Shown here in pieces: positions 52,406 to 60,895 of a DNA stretch of 64,000 nucleotides. The first letter of the stretch is position 1, and each line of letters opens with the position of its first letter. This DNA comes from Humidesulfovibrio mexicanus (GTDB lineage Bacteria; Desulfobacterota; Desulfovibrionia; Desulfovibrionales; Desulfovibrionaceae): the NCBI RefSeq assembly GCF_900188225.1, contig NZ_FZOC01000004.1, positions 37,537 through 101,536 on the forward strand. The letters are read 5' to 3'. Below the pieces are notes generated by a model. The model ran no database searches, had not been told where the DNA came from, and saw nothing but the letters and a program-made list of their open reading frames with translations. A program made the translations under genes and the position numbers.

Positions 52406-53665
52406 CTAGTTGAAATCCGCCAAAAGCGCGCCCACCTGGATGCCCATGACCTCCGGCCGGTTCTCGTAGAACTGGCGGATGCGCCAACGGGCCTGGTGCA
52501 GCTGCTCGTTGTTGATGCCATTGGTGAGCGCGGTGTCGGCCTCGATGAAGGCGGCCAGACGGTCGCACATCTTGAGCAACGGCCCGTCCTTGGGGTCCAG
52601 CTCGTCGCGGTTCATGGGGCCGAGCAGCTCGGCCTCGGTGACGTTGCGCACCTCCACGCCGCTGCCCGTCGGCTCGCGCACGGTGGCGATGAACTCCGAG
52701 CCCACCTCAAGCCCCATGAGATAGGAGAGCCGCTCGGCCAGGTCCTCGCAGCCGCCTTGGTTCAGCGGACCGATGATCTTGCGCTCCAACTCCTGGGTCT
52801 CATACTGCTTGATGAGTTCGCCGATGGAGGCGTCCGCGCTTTTGACCGGCGAGATGATGTCGCGGGTCAAGAGCTCAGGCAGGTCGTGGAACAGCCCGGC
52901 GAAGAAGTTGTTCTGCCGCCGGGCCTGGCAGGCCCCGGCCTCCACGCTGAAGAACCAGGCGTAAGAGGCCACCAGGAACATGTGTCCAAGCACCGTTGTC
53001 TCGGGCACGCGGGGGGTTTGCGACCAGCGCTTCTGGAAGCGCAGCTGGCCCGCGCGCGCGGCGAAGCGGCTGAACTCGCCCTCGCCGGAGAGCAGCTCGG
53101 CCACGCCGGGAATGTCGGAGAGATCCGCCAGGCGGGAGCGGAAGCTCTCCTCGATCTCCGGCATCTCCTCGTCGTGCGGGTTCATGGGCCGGAGCACGCG
53201 GAACTCCGAGTAGGAGGCGTACAGGTGCGCGGCCATGAGGATGCGCCGGGCCAGGGTCTTTTCCTCCGGCTCCATGAGGCTTGCGGTCATGCGCTCCCAG
53301 AACTCCGGCCCGAGCGGAGCCAGCCTGGCCTTGAGCTGCGGCAGCACCCACTGGGTGAGCTTCTGGTAGTCCTCGCGGTTTGCCTTGATCTTATAGAACA
53401 CCGGCGGCTTGATGTCGGTGATGACCAGCCTGTAGAAATAGCTGAACAGCCCGCCCTCGATGACCTCCTCGACCAGGGCCAGGCGCTCGGCCGGGGCCAT
53501 GTTCGCCGTGACGCGGGTAAGCAGCATCCAGGCGGCGATCATCTTGTGCGCCTGCTTGTCCACTTCCATGAGTTCCATGGGGCGCAGACGGTCGTTCCAG
53601 CGCTTCATGAACGCGCCGGAGAACACAAGCTGCAACAGGCTTTTACGGATTACCACGGATGACAT
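52406..53665 (-). CDS. Large HD-domain hydrolase (two-part, YfbR-like core)
   Basis: This 419-residue protein has an HD_3-like core in the middle (GHMFLVASYAWFF, FFAGLFHDLPELLTRDIISPV, about 215-270; CDRLAAFIEAD later). The first 200 residues also contain an HD-like pattern (VDKQAHKMIAAW), without a clear HD pair. This may be a nucleotide phosphohydrolase; the substrate is unknown. The stop lies one base before the rsmI start. An apparent GC-rich inverted repeat lies just upstream of the gene (53706-53726). Confidence 0.78.
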   Translation of the reverse strand: MSSVVIRKSLLQLVFSGAFMKRWNDRLRPMELMEVDKQAHKMIAAWMLLTRVTANMAPAERLALVEEVIEGGLFSYFYRLVITDIKPPVFYKIKANREDYQKLTQWVLPQLKARLAPLGPEFWERMTASLMEPEEKTLARRILMAAHLYASYSEFRVLRPMNPHDEEMPEIEESFRSRLADLSDIPGVAELLSGEGEFSRFAARAGQLRFQKRWSQTPRVPETTVLGHMFLVASYAWFFSVEAGACQARRQNNFFAGLFHDLPELLTRDIISPVKSADASIGELIKQYETQELERKIIGPLNQGGCEDLAERLSYLMGLEVGSEFIATVREPTGSGVEVRNVTEAELLGPMNRDELDPKDGPLLKMCDRLAAFIEADTALTNGINNEQLHQARWRIRQFYENRPEVMGIQVGALLADFN

Positions 53666-53705
53666 GACAGCCTCCTTTGGGCGTCTTGCTTGAAATACCT
53701 AGCGC

Positions 53706-53726
53706 GTTTGCCCCCGGCGGGCAAAC
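53706..53726 (-). terminator. Hairpin between the RlmD-type gene and the HD gene
   Basis: GTTTGCCC and GGGCAAAC form a perfect 8-bp stem around CCGGC just after the RlmD-type stop. It has no T-run on the minus strand, so it may be a weak terminator or an RNA-stabilising hairpin. Confidence 0.4.
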
Positions 53727-53741
53727 CGTCCGGCCGGGCCA

Positions 53742-55274
53742 TCAGCCCCTGGGCGTGAACAGGGCCAGGCACTCGGCATGTGCCGTATGCGGGAACAGGT
53801 CCACCGCGCGCACGGCGGAAAGCTCGAAGCCCCCGCCCGCCCCGGCCAAGAGTCCGGCATCGCGCGCAAGGGTGGCCGGGTTGCAGGACACGTAGGCCAG
53901 ACGCGCGGGCCGGGTGCGGTTCAGCCACTGGATGAGCCCGGCGTCCAGGCCCTCGCGCGGGGGGTCCGCCACCACGGCGTCGGCCCGGGCGAACCCCTCG
54001 GGCAGGCGCTCGGGCACGGCGCTCTCGCCGGTCAAGTCCGCGCGCAGAAAGCGGCAGTTGCCCGCGCCGTTGAGCTGGGCGTTGGCCTCGGCGTCGGCCA
54101 CGGCGGCCGGGTTGGCCTCCAGCCCCAGCACGCGGGCGGCGGAGCGCGCCAGAAACAGCGCAATGCCCCCGCCGCCGCAGAACAGGTCCAGCACCACGTC
54201 CGCAGGGCGCAGGTCCAGCAGCTCGCGCAGGCCGGAGTACAGGGCCAGGGCCCCGCCGGTGCTGGTCTGAAAGAAGGCGTCCGCGCCCACGCGGTAACGC
54301 ACGTCTTCCAGGCCCTCCACAAGGGCGTGCCCGCCCAAGGCCAGCACGGTGCGCTCGGCCTGGGCCAGGCCATCGGCACGGGCGCGCTCGGCGTGGACAA
54401 AGCCGACAAGCTTCGGAAAACGCGCCAGAAGCTCCTCGCCCAGGCCGCGGATGGCCTGGGCCGGGGCACTATCCGCCGGAAGGGGCGCGGTGATGAGCTG
54501 GGCCAGGAAACGGTCCTCCAGCACGCTGTGCCGCAGCACCAGGTGGCGCAGCAGGCCCAGGCCCGTGCGGCGGTCGTAGGCGGCAAGGCCCGCCGTGCGG
54601 CAGGCCGCGCGCACGTTGTCCACCAGTGCCGCCCCTTCGGCCGGGAAAATGGCGCAGGAGGCGAGGTCGAACACGCGGCCGGGGTCGGACGCGCAGTAGA
54701 GTCCCAGGCGCAGGCCCTCGCCCAGGCCCTGGAAGGCGAACTCCATCTTGTTGCGAAAGGCCGTGGCGCTGGGCGCGGGCACGGCGGGCAGCACGGAGCC
54801 GGGCGTCACCCGCCCGATGCGCGAGAGCGCGTCCAGGATCTGGCGCTCCTTCCATTGCAGCTGGCGCTCGGAGGCAAGGTGCATGAGCGGACAGCCGCCG
54901 CACACGCCGAAATGCGGGCACGGGGGCTCCACGGCCTCGGGCGAGGGTTCGAGCACCTCCACGGCCACGGCCTCGGCGTGGCGGCGGTGCACGCGGGAAA
55001 TGCGCGCCCGCACCACGGAGCCAGGGAGCGCCCCGGCCACGAACACGGCCATGCCCGCGCCCTGCTCAAGGCCCGCCACGCCCTCGGGCAGACGGGCCAC
55101 GCCCGCGCCGCCAAGGGCCAGGCTGTCGATGCGCAGTTCAAGGGCCTTGCCCTCCAGCGGATGCGCCTCGCGCTGCGGCGCGGACCTGCGCTGCTGGCCG
55201 CCCCTGGACGGCTTCTGGGAATGCCGGCCCGAGGCGTGCCCTCTGCCGCCGCGTCCGCTTGCTCTATTCTTCAT
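53742..55274 (-). CDS. TrmA/RlmD-family 23S rRNA (uracil-5)-methyltransferase
   Basis: This 510-residue protein has a basic, Arg/Gln-rich N-terminus (about 1-40), a TRAM domain (about 42-100) and a 4Fe-4S cluster region CPHFGVCGGCPLMHL (about 121-135). The SAM domain follows with VVLDLFCGGGGIALFLA and the catalytic Cys in VSCNPATLARD. It methylates U in rRNA or tRNA (RlmD or RumA class); which site is unresolved. The start at 55274 (MKNRASGRGG) has AGGAGC upstream. The cysteine cluster is intact. Confidence 0.9.
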   Translation of the reverse strand: MKNRASGRGGRGHASGRHSQKPSRGGQQRRSAPQREAHPLEGKALELRIDSLALGGAGVARLPEGVAGLEQGAGMAVFVAGALPGSVVRARISRVHRRHAEAVAVEVLEPSPEAVEPPCPHFGVCGGCPLMHLASERQLQWKERQILDALSRIGRVTPGSVLPAVPAPSATAFRNKMEFAFQGLGEGLRLGLYCASDPGRVFDLASCAIFPAEGAALVDNVRAACRTAGLAAYDRRTGLGLLRHLVLRHSVLEDRFLAQLITAPLPADSAPAQAIRGLGEELLARFPKLVGFVHAERARADGLAQAERTVLALGGHALVEGLEDVRYRVGADAFFQTSTGGALALYSGLRELLDLRPADVVLDLFCGGGGIALFLARSAARVLGLEANPAAVADAEANAQLNGAGNCRFLRADLTGESAVPERLPEGFARADAVVADPPREGLDAGLIQWLNRTRPARLAYVSCNPATLARDAGLLAGAGGGFELSAVRAVDLFPHTAHAECLALFTPRG

Positions 55275-55322
55275 GCTGCTCCTGGTGTTCGGGTAGGGGG
55301 GCGCAACCACATGCGCCCGTCG

Positions 55323-56075
55323 TCATCTTGGGGGCTCGTAGCCCGTCAGCTCCATGGAAAAATGGCCCACGGCCACCTTGCTCTTCACCCGCACGGGAAT
55401 GCGCCGGGCGTCGTCGGTAATCCAGACCTGCAGGGTGGCGTCCGGGCTCTTGCGGAACACCCCGCCGATGTCCCGCACATCGGGCTCCACCAGCAGGGTG
55501 TCGAACTCGCCCGCCGGGGTCTTCACGCGCTCGCGCCGCACGACCTTGGCCGTGCCGGTGACGCTCTTGTCGCCATCGGTGACCGGGGCGGCGAACTGAT
55601 AGCCCACGGCCAGCGGCTTGGTGCGGAACAGGAACAGCATGGACAGGGGATCGAAGGTGCCCTGCCGGATGATGACCGCGTTCTTGAGCGCGCCCTTGCT
55701 GTAGCGGTAGGCAACATTGCCGTTCGCATCAAAGCGCACCAGGTAGTGGCGCACGTAGTCGCCCTCGCTCTGGTCCTTGCGGTACAGGATGGCGTGGGTC
55801 ACCTCCGGGTCCACCCAGGACTCTATGGAGTCGCGCACCTTGTAGAACGTGTCGATGAAGGGCGTGCTTTTGGCCAGGGCGCGGAAGTGCAGCGCGGGCC
55901 GTCCTTCCACCGGCTCGGAGTCGAGCGTCTCCAGCGTGGCCGATCCCGCCAGGATGAAGGTCCAGTAGAGCTTGTAGCTGAGCTTCTCCCCCGGCCCGAA
56001 GGGCAGCGCGGCCGCCTGCGCCGCCGGGGCGGCCAGCAGGACCAGCAGGGCCGCCAGGGTCAGAACGCGCTTCAT
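55323..56075 (-). CDS. Periplasmic DUF3108-like protein
   Basis: This 250-residue protein has a signal peptide (MKRVLTLAALLVLLAAPAAQA) and a beta-rich body (GEKLSYKLYWTFILAGSATLE ... DNPxG-like KTPAGEFDTLLVEPDV, then IPVRVKSKVAVGHFSMELTGY), which is the DUF3108 pattern of exported proteins of unknown function. It is the last gene on its strand before the RlmD-type gene (48 nt gap). It may be in an outer-membrane or cell-envelope role; this is not shown. Confidence 0.8.
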   Translation of the reverse strand: MKRVLTLAALLVLLAAPAAQAAALPFGPGEKLSYKLYWTFILAGSATLETLDSEPVEGRPALHFRALAKSTPFIDTFYKVRDSIESWVDPEVTHAILYRKDQSEGDYVRHYLVRFDANGNVAYRYSKGALKNAVIIRQGTFDPLSMLFLFRTKPLAVGYQFAAPVTDGDKSVTGTAKVVRRERVKTPAGEFDTLLVEPDVRDIGGVFRKSPDATLQVWITDDARRIPVRVKSKVAVGHFSMELTGYEPPR

Positions 56076-56215
56076 ATACCGCAGAGTGCGGCCTGCGCCC
56101 ATGATTGTCAAGGCCGCGCCCCCTTGCCTGTCCGGGCCGCGCCGGGCTATGGTGCCGAAGACCGTCCGGCTCCGAACGTTTCCGGGCGGAAACATACCCC
56201 TGCGAGGTACGCCGC

Positions 56216-56710
56216 ATGTTGTTTCGCAAACGGGCCTGGGATTTGATGCGTGACGATTTCGCCACCGTGGACGAGGCTGCGAGCCTGGCCGAGGCCGTGC
56301 GCGCCCTGCGCGCAAGCCAGAAGAAGGCGCCGGAAAACAACGTGGTGCTCGTCATGGGCAAAAGCGGCGGCAAGGACGTGCTCAAGGGCGTGGTGAGCGT
56401 GTGGACGGTGCTTGCCGCCCTGGACGAGAATGTTCTGCGCGATCCGGAGCTCAAGGTGGCGCGCGAGGGCGACTTCGACAAGGCCTTCGCCAGGGCCAGC
56501 GCCGTGTGCACCCACACCCCGCTGGACACCCACATGGAGCCCGACGTGCCCACGCTGAAGCCCAACGACCCCATGCCCGTGGTGCTGGAGCTGTTTCTGC
56601 GGCGCAGGCGCGGCTGGGCCGTGGTGCAGGAAAACGGCAAGGTCCTTGGGGTGATCCTGGTGGCCGACCTGTACAGGGAGCTTTCCGGCGACATCGCCGC
56701 CGCGCTGTAA
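56216..56710 (+). CDS. CBS-domain pair protein
   Basis: This 164-residue protein has two CBS motifs: the first about 9-75 (DLMRDDFATVDEAASLAEAVRAL, KGVVSVWTVLAAL) and the second about 98-160 (MEPDVPTLKPNDPMPVVLELF, VLGVILVADLYREL). Such stand-alone pairs bind adenine nucleotides and regulate partner proteins. There is no enzyme domain. It is convergent with the tungstate ATPase gene, 10 bp away. The partner is unknown. Confidence 0.82.
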   Translation: MLFRKRAWDLMRDDFATVDEAASLAEAVRALRASQKKAPENNVVLVMGKSGGKDVLKGVVSVWTVLAALDENVLRDPELKVAREGDFDKAFARASAVCTHTPLDTHMEPDVPTLKPNDPMPVVLELFLRRRRGWAVVQENGKVLGVILVADLYRELSGDIAAAL

Positions 56711-56720
56711 GCTGCCGGGC

Positions 56721-57392
56721 TTACAGGCCGGACACGATGCGCCCCTCCTCCAGGGTCAGCACCGTGTCCGCGCAGGAGCTCAACCACTCCAGGTCGTGGC
56801 TGGCGATGACAAGGGTTGCGCCCTGCTCCGCGCGGGCGGCCAGCACGGCCTGCTTCACGTGCTGCACGCTGGCCCGGTCCAGCCCTGCGGTGGGCTCGTC
56901 GAGCAAAAGCGCCAGGGGCGAAAGCACCAGCCTGGCGGCCAGGGCCACGCGCCGGGCCTCGCCGCCGGAAAGCCGCCGCCAGCTGCGCCCGGCATATTCG
57001 CGCGCGCGAAGCCCCACCTGCTCCAAGGCCCAGGCGATGCGCTCCGGCGGCGTGGGCAGGCCGCGCAGCTTCAGGCCATAAGCCACGTTGGCCGCAACCG
57101 AGCGCGAAAGCAGGCAGGTATCCTGTCCAAGAAGCACGGCCTTGCGCCGCAGCAAGTGCGCCGAGCGCCAAGCCCTGGCGTCCACAAGCGCGCCGTCGAA
57201 AACCATCTCCCCCGCGCGCGGCATGAGCTGAAAGCCCAGAAGCTTGAGCAGGGTGCTCTTGCCCGAGCCGTTGTGCCCGGCCAATCCCAGGATGCCCCCG
57301 CGCGGAATGTCCAGCCGGGGCACGAAGAGCGCGGTCCCTTCCGCGCCGTAGGCGGCCTCCACGCCGCGCAGGCCATACAGCGGCGCGCTCAT
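56721..57392 (-). CDS. tupC: Tungstate ABC transporter ATPase TupC
   Basis: This 223-residue ATPase has AGHNGSGKSTLLKLLG (Walker A), LSGGEARRVALAARL (signature), LALLLDEPTAGLD (Walker B) and ASHDLEW (switch). It powers uptake by TupBA. Its start overlaps tupB by 4 nt. The tup gene set is complete, which in Desulfovibrio supplies tungstate for formate dehydrogenase and aldehyde oxidoreductases (family knowledge). Confidence 0.9.
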   Translation of the reverse strand: MSAPLYGLRGVEAAYGAEGTALFVPRLDIPRGGILGLAGHNGSGKSTLLKLLGFQLMPRAGEMVFDGALVDARAWRSAHLLRRKAVLLGQDTCLLSRSVAANVAYGLKLRGLPTPPERIAWALEQVGLRAREYAGRSWRRLSGGEARRVALAARLVLSPLALLLDEPTAGLDRASVQHVKQAVLAARAEQGATLVIASHDLEWLSSCADTVLTLEEGRIVSGL

Positions 57393-58102
57393 GCCCGGCC
57401 CCGCCAGTCCGCGCCGGAGCGCAGACGCAGCAAGCCCACCAGCACGTTCACCGCCAGGGCCACCAGCATGAGCACGATGCCCAGCGCGATGCCCGTGGCG
57501 AATTCGCCCTTGCCGGTTTCCAGCGCGATGGCCGTGGTGATGGTGCGGGTGTGCCACTTGATGTTGCCGCCCACCATCATGGCGATGCCCACTTCGCTGA
57601 CGATGCGGCCGAAGGCCGAGGCCGACGCCAGCGCCATGGAGAAGCGCGCCTCGGCCAGGGTGGCGCACAGAAGCTGCCAGCGGTCCGCACCAAAGGCCAG
57701 CACGGTCTGGGTCAGGCGCACGTCCGTAGACTCGACCGCCGTCGCGGTCATGGCGGTGACAATGGGCAGGCCGAGCAGGGTGAGGCCTACGGCCATGCCC
57801 GGAACGGTGAACAACAGGCCCCACTCGCCCAGCGGCCCGCGCGTGGTGAACAGCCCGTAGACGATGAGCCCGATGACCACCGTGGGCAGCGAGAGCATCC
57901 AGTCCACAAACAGTCGGACCGCGCGGCGGCCGGGAAAACGGAAATGCCCCAGGGCGAAGCCGAGGGGCAGCCCCAGGGCAAGGCTGGCGGCCAGGGCCAG
58001 GGCCGTTACGCCGGCCGTGGCCCAGACCGCCGAAAAGGTCTCGGGGTCCAGGGCCAGCAGCAGCGCCACGGCCCTGGAAAACCCCTCGCTGAAGAAGTCC
58101 AC
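57389..58102 (-). CDS. tupB: Tungstate ABC transporter permease TupB
   Basis: This 237-residue membrane protein has six hydrophobic segments and an EAA-type loop (ATLAEARFSMALASASAFGRIVSEVGIAMMVGGN, in parts), which is characteristic of TupB/ModB permeases. It forms the channel for tungstate with TupC. The start at 58102 (MDFFSEGFSRAV) lies 18 nt after tupA. Length is normal. Confidence 0.9.
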   Translation of the reverse strand: MDFFSEGFSRAVALLLALDPETFSAVWATAGVTALALAASLALGLPLGFALGHFRFPGRRAVRLFVDWMLSLPTVVIGLIVYGLFTTRGPLGEWGLLFTVPGMAVGLTLLGLPIVTAMTATAVESTDVRLTQTVLAFGADRWQLLCATLAEARFSMALASASAFGRIVSEVGIAMMVGGNIKWHTRTITTAIALETGKGEFATGIALGIVLMLVALAVNVLVGLLRLRSGADWRGRA

Positions 58103-58120
58103 GCTGCGCAGGGCTCCCGG

Positions 58121-58945
58121 CTACTTGGCCGCGTTGGGGATGAAGAGCTGCTTGCCCTCCACCTTGAAGTCGGCGATGGCCTTCTGCCCCACGGGCGAAA
58201 CGAACCAGTCCAGCAGCTTCTTGGCCGCGCCGTGCTTGATCTTGGCGCACTTCTGGGCCAGCAGGATGATGCTGTACTGGTTGCGCAGGGCCAGATCGCC
58301 CTCGGAGAGGATCACCAGGCCGGACTTGCCATGATCCTTGGCCTCGTAGGCGATCCAGGTGCCCCGGTCGGTGATGGTGTAGGCCCCGCGCTCCGCGGCG
58401 ATGCGCAGCGTGGCCAGCATCCCCTGGCCAACGCTCACGTACCAGGCGTCCTTGTCCGGGGCCAGGCCCGCGTTCTTCCACAGGCCCTGCTCCAGCTTGT
58501 GCGTGCCGGAGTCGTCGCCGCGGCTGACGAACACGGCCTTGGCGGCGGCGATGGTCTTCAGGGAGTCGCCCGCGCCCGCGCCCTTGATCTTGGCGGGGTC
58601 CTTGGCCGGGCCCACGATGACGAAATCGTTGTACATGAACTCCGAACGCTGCACGCCAAAGCCGTCGGCGATGAACTTCTTCTCCGCGCCCGGCGCGTGG
58701 ACCATGAGCACGTCCACATCGCAGTTCTTGCCGTGCTCAAGGGCCTTGCCCGTGCCGACAGCGATCCAGCGCATGTCGAGCCCGGTGTCCTTCAGCACCT
58801 TGGGGGCGAGAGAATCAAGCAGGCCGGTGTCGGCGGTGCTGGTGGTGGTGCCCACCAGGATGGATTCGGCGGCCAGGGCGCTGCCGCAGAAGGCCAGCAG
58901 GGCCAGCAGGGCCAGCACGGTCAGAACCAGGGAAAATTTCCGCAT
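58121..58945 (-). CDS. tupA: Tungstate-binding protein TupA
   Basis: This 274-residue protein has a signal peptide (MRKFSLVLTVLALLALLAFC, then GSALAAESI) and the TupA signature TTTSTADTGLLDSLAP right after it. Further on, VSRGDDSGTH and LVILSEGDLALRNQYS match the family. TupA has picomolar-level affinity for tungstate in other bacteria (established knowledge). The upstream 70 bp are rich in TGACA half-sites (58986-59020). Confidence 0.95.
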   Translation of the reverse strand: MRKFSLVLTVLALLALLAFCGSALAAESILVGTTTSTADTGLLDSLAPKVLKDTGLDMRWIAVGTGKALEHGKNCDVDVLMVHAPGAEKKFIADGFGVQRSEFMYNDFVIVGPAKDPAKIKGAGAGDSLKTIAAAKAVFVSRGDDSGTHKLEQGLWKNAGLAPDKDAWYVSVGQGMLATLRIAAERGAYTITDRGTWIAYEAKDHGKSGLVILSEGDLALRNQYSIILLAQKCAKIKHGAAKKLLDWFVSPVGQKAIADFKVEGKQLFIPNAAK

Positions 58946-58985
58946 GTGGAGCCTCCAGATTGTCTTTCATAACCTTCAACAACTC

Positions 58986-59020
58986 TGACACATGTCACAA
59001 ATGACACAAGTCCCGTGACA
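58986..59020. promoter_or_regulatory. TGACA-rich candidate operator of the tup operon
   Basis: TGACACATGTCA (58986-58997) is a perfect palindrome; further TGACA half-sites follow at 59002-59006 and 59016-59020. It lies 41-75 bp upstream of tupA, within promoter range. Tungstate-responsive regulators of the TunR type are known in sulfate reducers; whether this sequence matches their motif was not checked. Confidence 0.45.
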
Positions 59021-59035
59021 GTGTAAAGTCCTGGT

Positions 59036-60013
59036 CTACCTCCCCACGCCATTGACCACGTTTTGCGGGCTGCCCGCGAGAAAGGCCCGCACATTGGCCG
59101 CGGCGATGCCGATGAGCCGCCTGCGCGCCTCCACGCTGGCCCAGGCCACGTGCGGCGTGACAAGGCAGTTGGGCGCGCCAAGCAGCGGATGGTCCGCGGC
59201 CGGGGGTTCCTGGCGCAGCACGTCCAGCGCCGCGCCGCCGATTCTCCCCTCCTGGAGGGCCGCCGCAAGCGCGTCCTCGTCCACCAGTTGGCCGCGCGCG
59301 GTGTTCACCAGAAAGGCCGAGGGCTTCATGCGCGCAAGCAGGGCGGCGTCCACCATGTTCTCGGTCTCCGGCGTAAGCGGGCAATGCAGGCTCACCACGT
59401 CCGCATCCTCGAAAAGATCCACCAGGCTGGCGAAGGCGAAGGGACCGTAAGGCGGAAGCTCCTTTGCGCGCGGCGCGTAGGCCAGCACGTTCATGCCGAA
59501 GGCGTGGGCCAGCTCGGCCACGCGGGCGCCGATGGCCCCGAACCCCACAACGCCCATGGTCTTGTTCGCAAGCTCCATGATGGGCGCGTCCCAGAAGCAG
59601 AAATCCGGCTGGGCGGACCAGCGGCCCTCGGCCACGGCGCGGGCATGGCGGCAGGCCTTGCCGAAAAGCTCCAAGGTCACGGCCATGACGTGCTGGGCCA
59701 CGGACGAAGGCGAATAGCCCGGCACGTTGCAGACCGGAATGCCACGCGCGGCGGCGGCGGCCACATCGACCACGTTGTACCCGGTGGCCAGCAGGCAGAT
59801 GCAGCGCAGTTCCGGCAGGGCCTCGATGGCGTTTTTGTCCAGCACGGTCTTGTTGGTGAAGAGCACCTGCGCCCCGTGCGCACGCTCCAACAGTTCCTCC
59901 GGGGCGGTGCGGTCGTACAGGGTCAGTTCACCCTGGTCGCCTATAAGCTCCCAATACGCCTCGCGCCCCATGGTCCAGGCGTCGAGCACGACAATACGCG
60001 GTGTTTCGGACAT
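59036..60013 (-). CDS. D-isomer 2-hydroxyacid dehydrogenase
   Basis: This 325-residue protein has the NAD-binding motif VVGFGAIGARVAELA (about 147-161) and the D-2-hydroxyacid catalytic set: Arg in NTARGQLVDEDALAAAL, Glu in LDVLRQEPP and His in LVTPHVAWAS. It reduces a 2-oxo acid to the D-hydroxyacid (glycerate or hydroxypyruvate type is likely). It is divergent from the small ORF at 60179. The substrate cannot be determined. Confidence 0.9.
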   Translation of the reverse strand: MSETPRIVVLDAWTMGREAYWELIGDQGELTLYDRTAPEELLERAHGAQVLFTNKTVLDKNAIEALPELRCICLLATGYNVVDVAAAAARGIPVCNVPGYSPSSVAQHVMAVTLELFGKACRHARAVAEGRWSAQPDFCFWDAPIMELANKTMGVVGFGAIGARVAELAHAFGMNVLAYAPRAKELPPYGPFAFASLVDLFEDADVVSLHCPLTPETENMVDAALLARMKPSAFLVNTARGQLVDEDALAAALQEGRIGGAALDVLRQEPPAADHPLLGAPNCLVTPHVAWASVEARRRLIGIAAANVRAFLAGSPQNVVNGVGR

Positions 60014-60178
60014 GCCATTCCTCCGATTGCGGTAGTATCGGAAATCCTAGCCCGCGTGCGGCGCCGCTGGCAAGAGGGCGAACCCGGCGACGAAACCCCC
60101 TTGACATTCCGCCGGGTTCGGGTGAAATGAAAACGGCCTGTGCGCCAGCATGGGCAAGAAACTTCCGGAGGGACGAGA

Positions 60179-60322
60179 ATGTTCGCCGAACTCTTGAAAG
60201 ACATGGCCCACAGCACCCCGCAGGGAACGGTCGGCGTCTCCCTGATCTTCATCTATCTTGCCTGGATCATCACCGTGGCCTTCATCCGCATCCAGCAAGG
60301 CAAGAAGGAAGGCCACCACTAG
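60179..60322 (+). CDS. Small membrane protein
   Basis: This 47-residue ORF starts MFAELLKDMAHS and has one central transmembrane segment (VGVSLIFIYLAWIITVAFI), ending GKKEGHH. GGAGG lies 7 nt upstream of the ATG, so it is probably translated. It resembles small auxiliary membrane subunits but I do not recognise a family. A hairpin (GGACCGG/CCGGTCC) without a T-run follows at about 60327-60345. Confidence 0.65.
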   Translation: MFAELLKDMAHSTPQGTVGVSLIFIYLAWIITVAFIRIQQGKKEGHH

Positions 60323-60414
60323 GCCTCCGGACCGGCCCGTCCGGTCCGCCATCATGGAAGAACCGATCCGCTGACCAGGCCGTTTCGCGCGGCTTGGTCA
60401 GTGTATATTTCGCC

Positions 60415-60555
60415 ATGAGACACACCCGCCACAAACACCGTAAGCACATCGCCCCACTGCGCCTGTTCTGGCTCACAAGCGCGCTCCTGCTCTCCGTGCT
60501 GGCCGCGGCCGTGGGCGACGCCAGCGCCTCGGCCTGCGTTCCCGCGCTCTGCTGA
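60415..60555 (+). CDS. Possible small exported peptide
   Basis: The 46-residue ORF reads MRHTRHKHRKHIAPLRL, then a hydrophobic stretch FWLTSALLLSVLAAAV, then GDASASACVPALC. This resembles a signal peptide with a very short mature part, or a small membrane peptide. No clear ribosome-binding site is seen upstream, so it may not be real. Confidence 0.3.
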   Translation: MRHTRHKHRKHIAPLRLFWLTSALLLSVLAAAVGDASASACVPALC

Positions 60556-60895
60556 AGCAGGCGCACGGACCGAAAGCCGCGCCTGGAGCGCGCCTACCTG
60601 TCTGCCCCTGGGGTCCGCCTCTCTCCTGCGCGGCACGCTTCCGGATAGTGCCCTCAATGCTCCCGGACAGTCCCTCTCCTGCGCTGAACGCGGCGCGCGC
60701 CAGCGGCAAGGCCGAATGCTTCATGCCAGCGGCCCTGCGCCAGTGGACCTACGCCGCCCGCTGCGCCCCCGAACAGGAAAGCGCCAACAGGGTCGCCCCG
60801 CTGGCTCCATGGGGACAGCCTCCCTTTCGTGGAACAGGACAAACAGCGGATCGGCCGACGGGGACGGAGTGCGAGCGAGGTCGTGCATGCCACAA
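60556..60895. other. Gene-poor stretch
   Basis: About 340 bp with no convincing coding sequence on either strand. Short frames exist, but their codon use and composition do not look like protein. I see no tRNA, repeat or clear terminator. It likely holds the promoter-distal end of the Crp-like gene's transcript and spacer DNA. Confidence 0.5.

Noticed and set aside
60721-60810. 29-residue Arg-rich minus-strand frame with GGGAGG upstream
   Set aside because: It is very short and its composition is typical of random GC-rich frames; the ribosome-binding site match alone is not enough.
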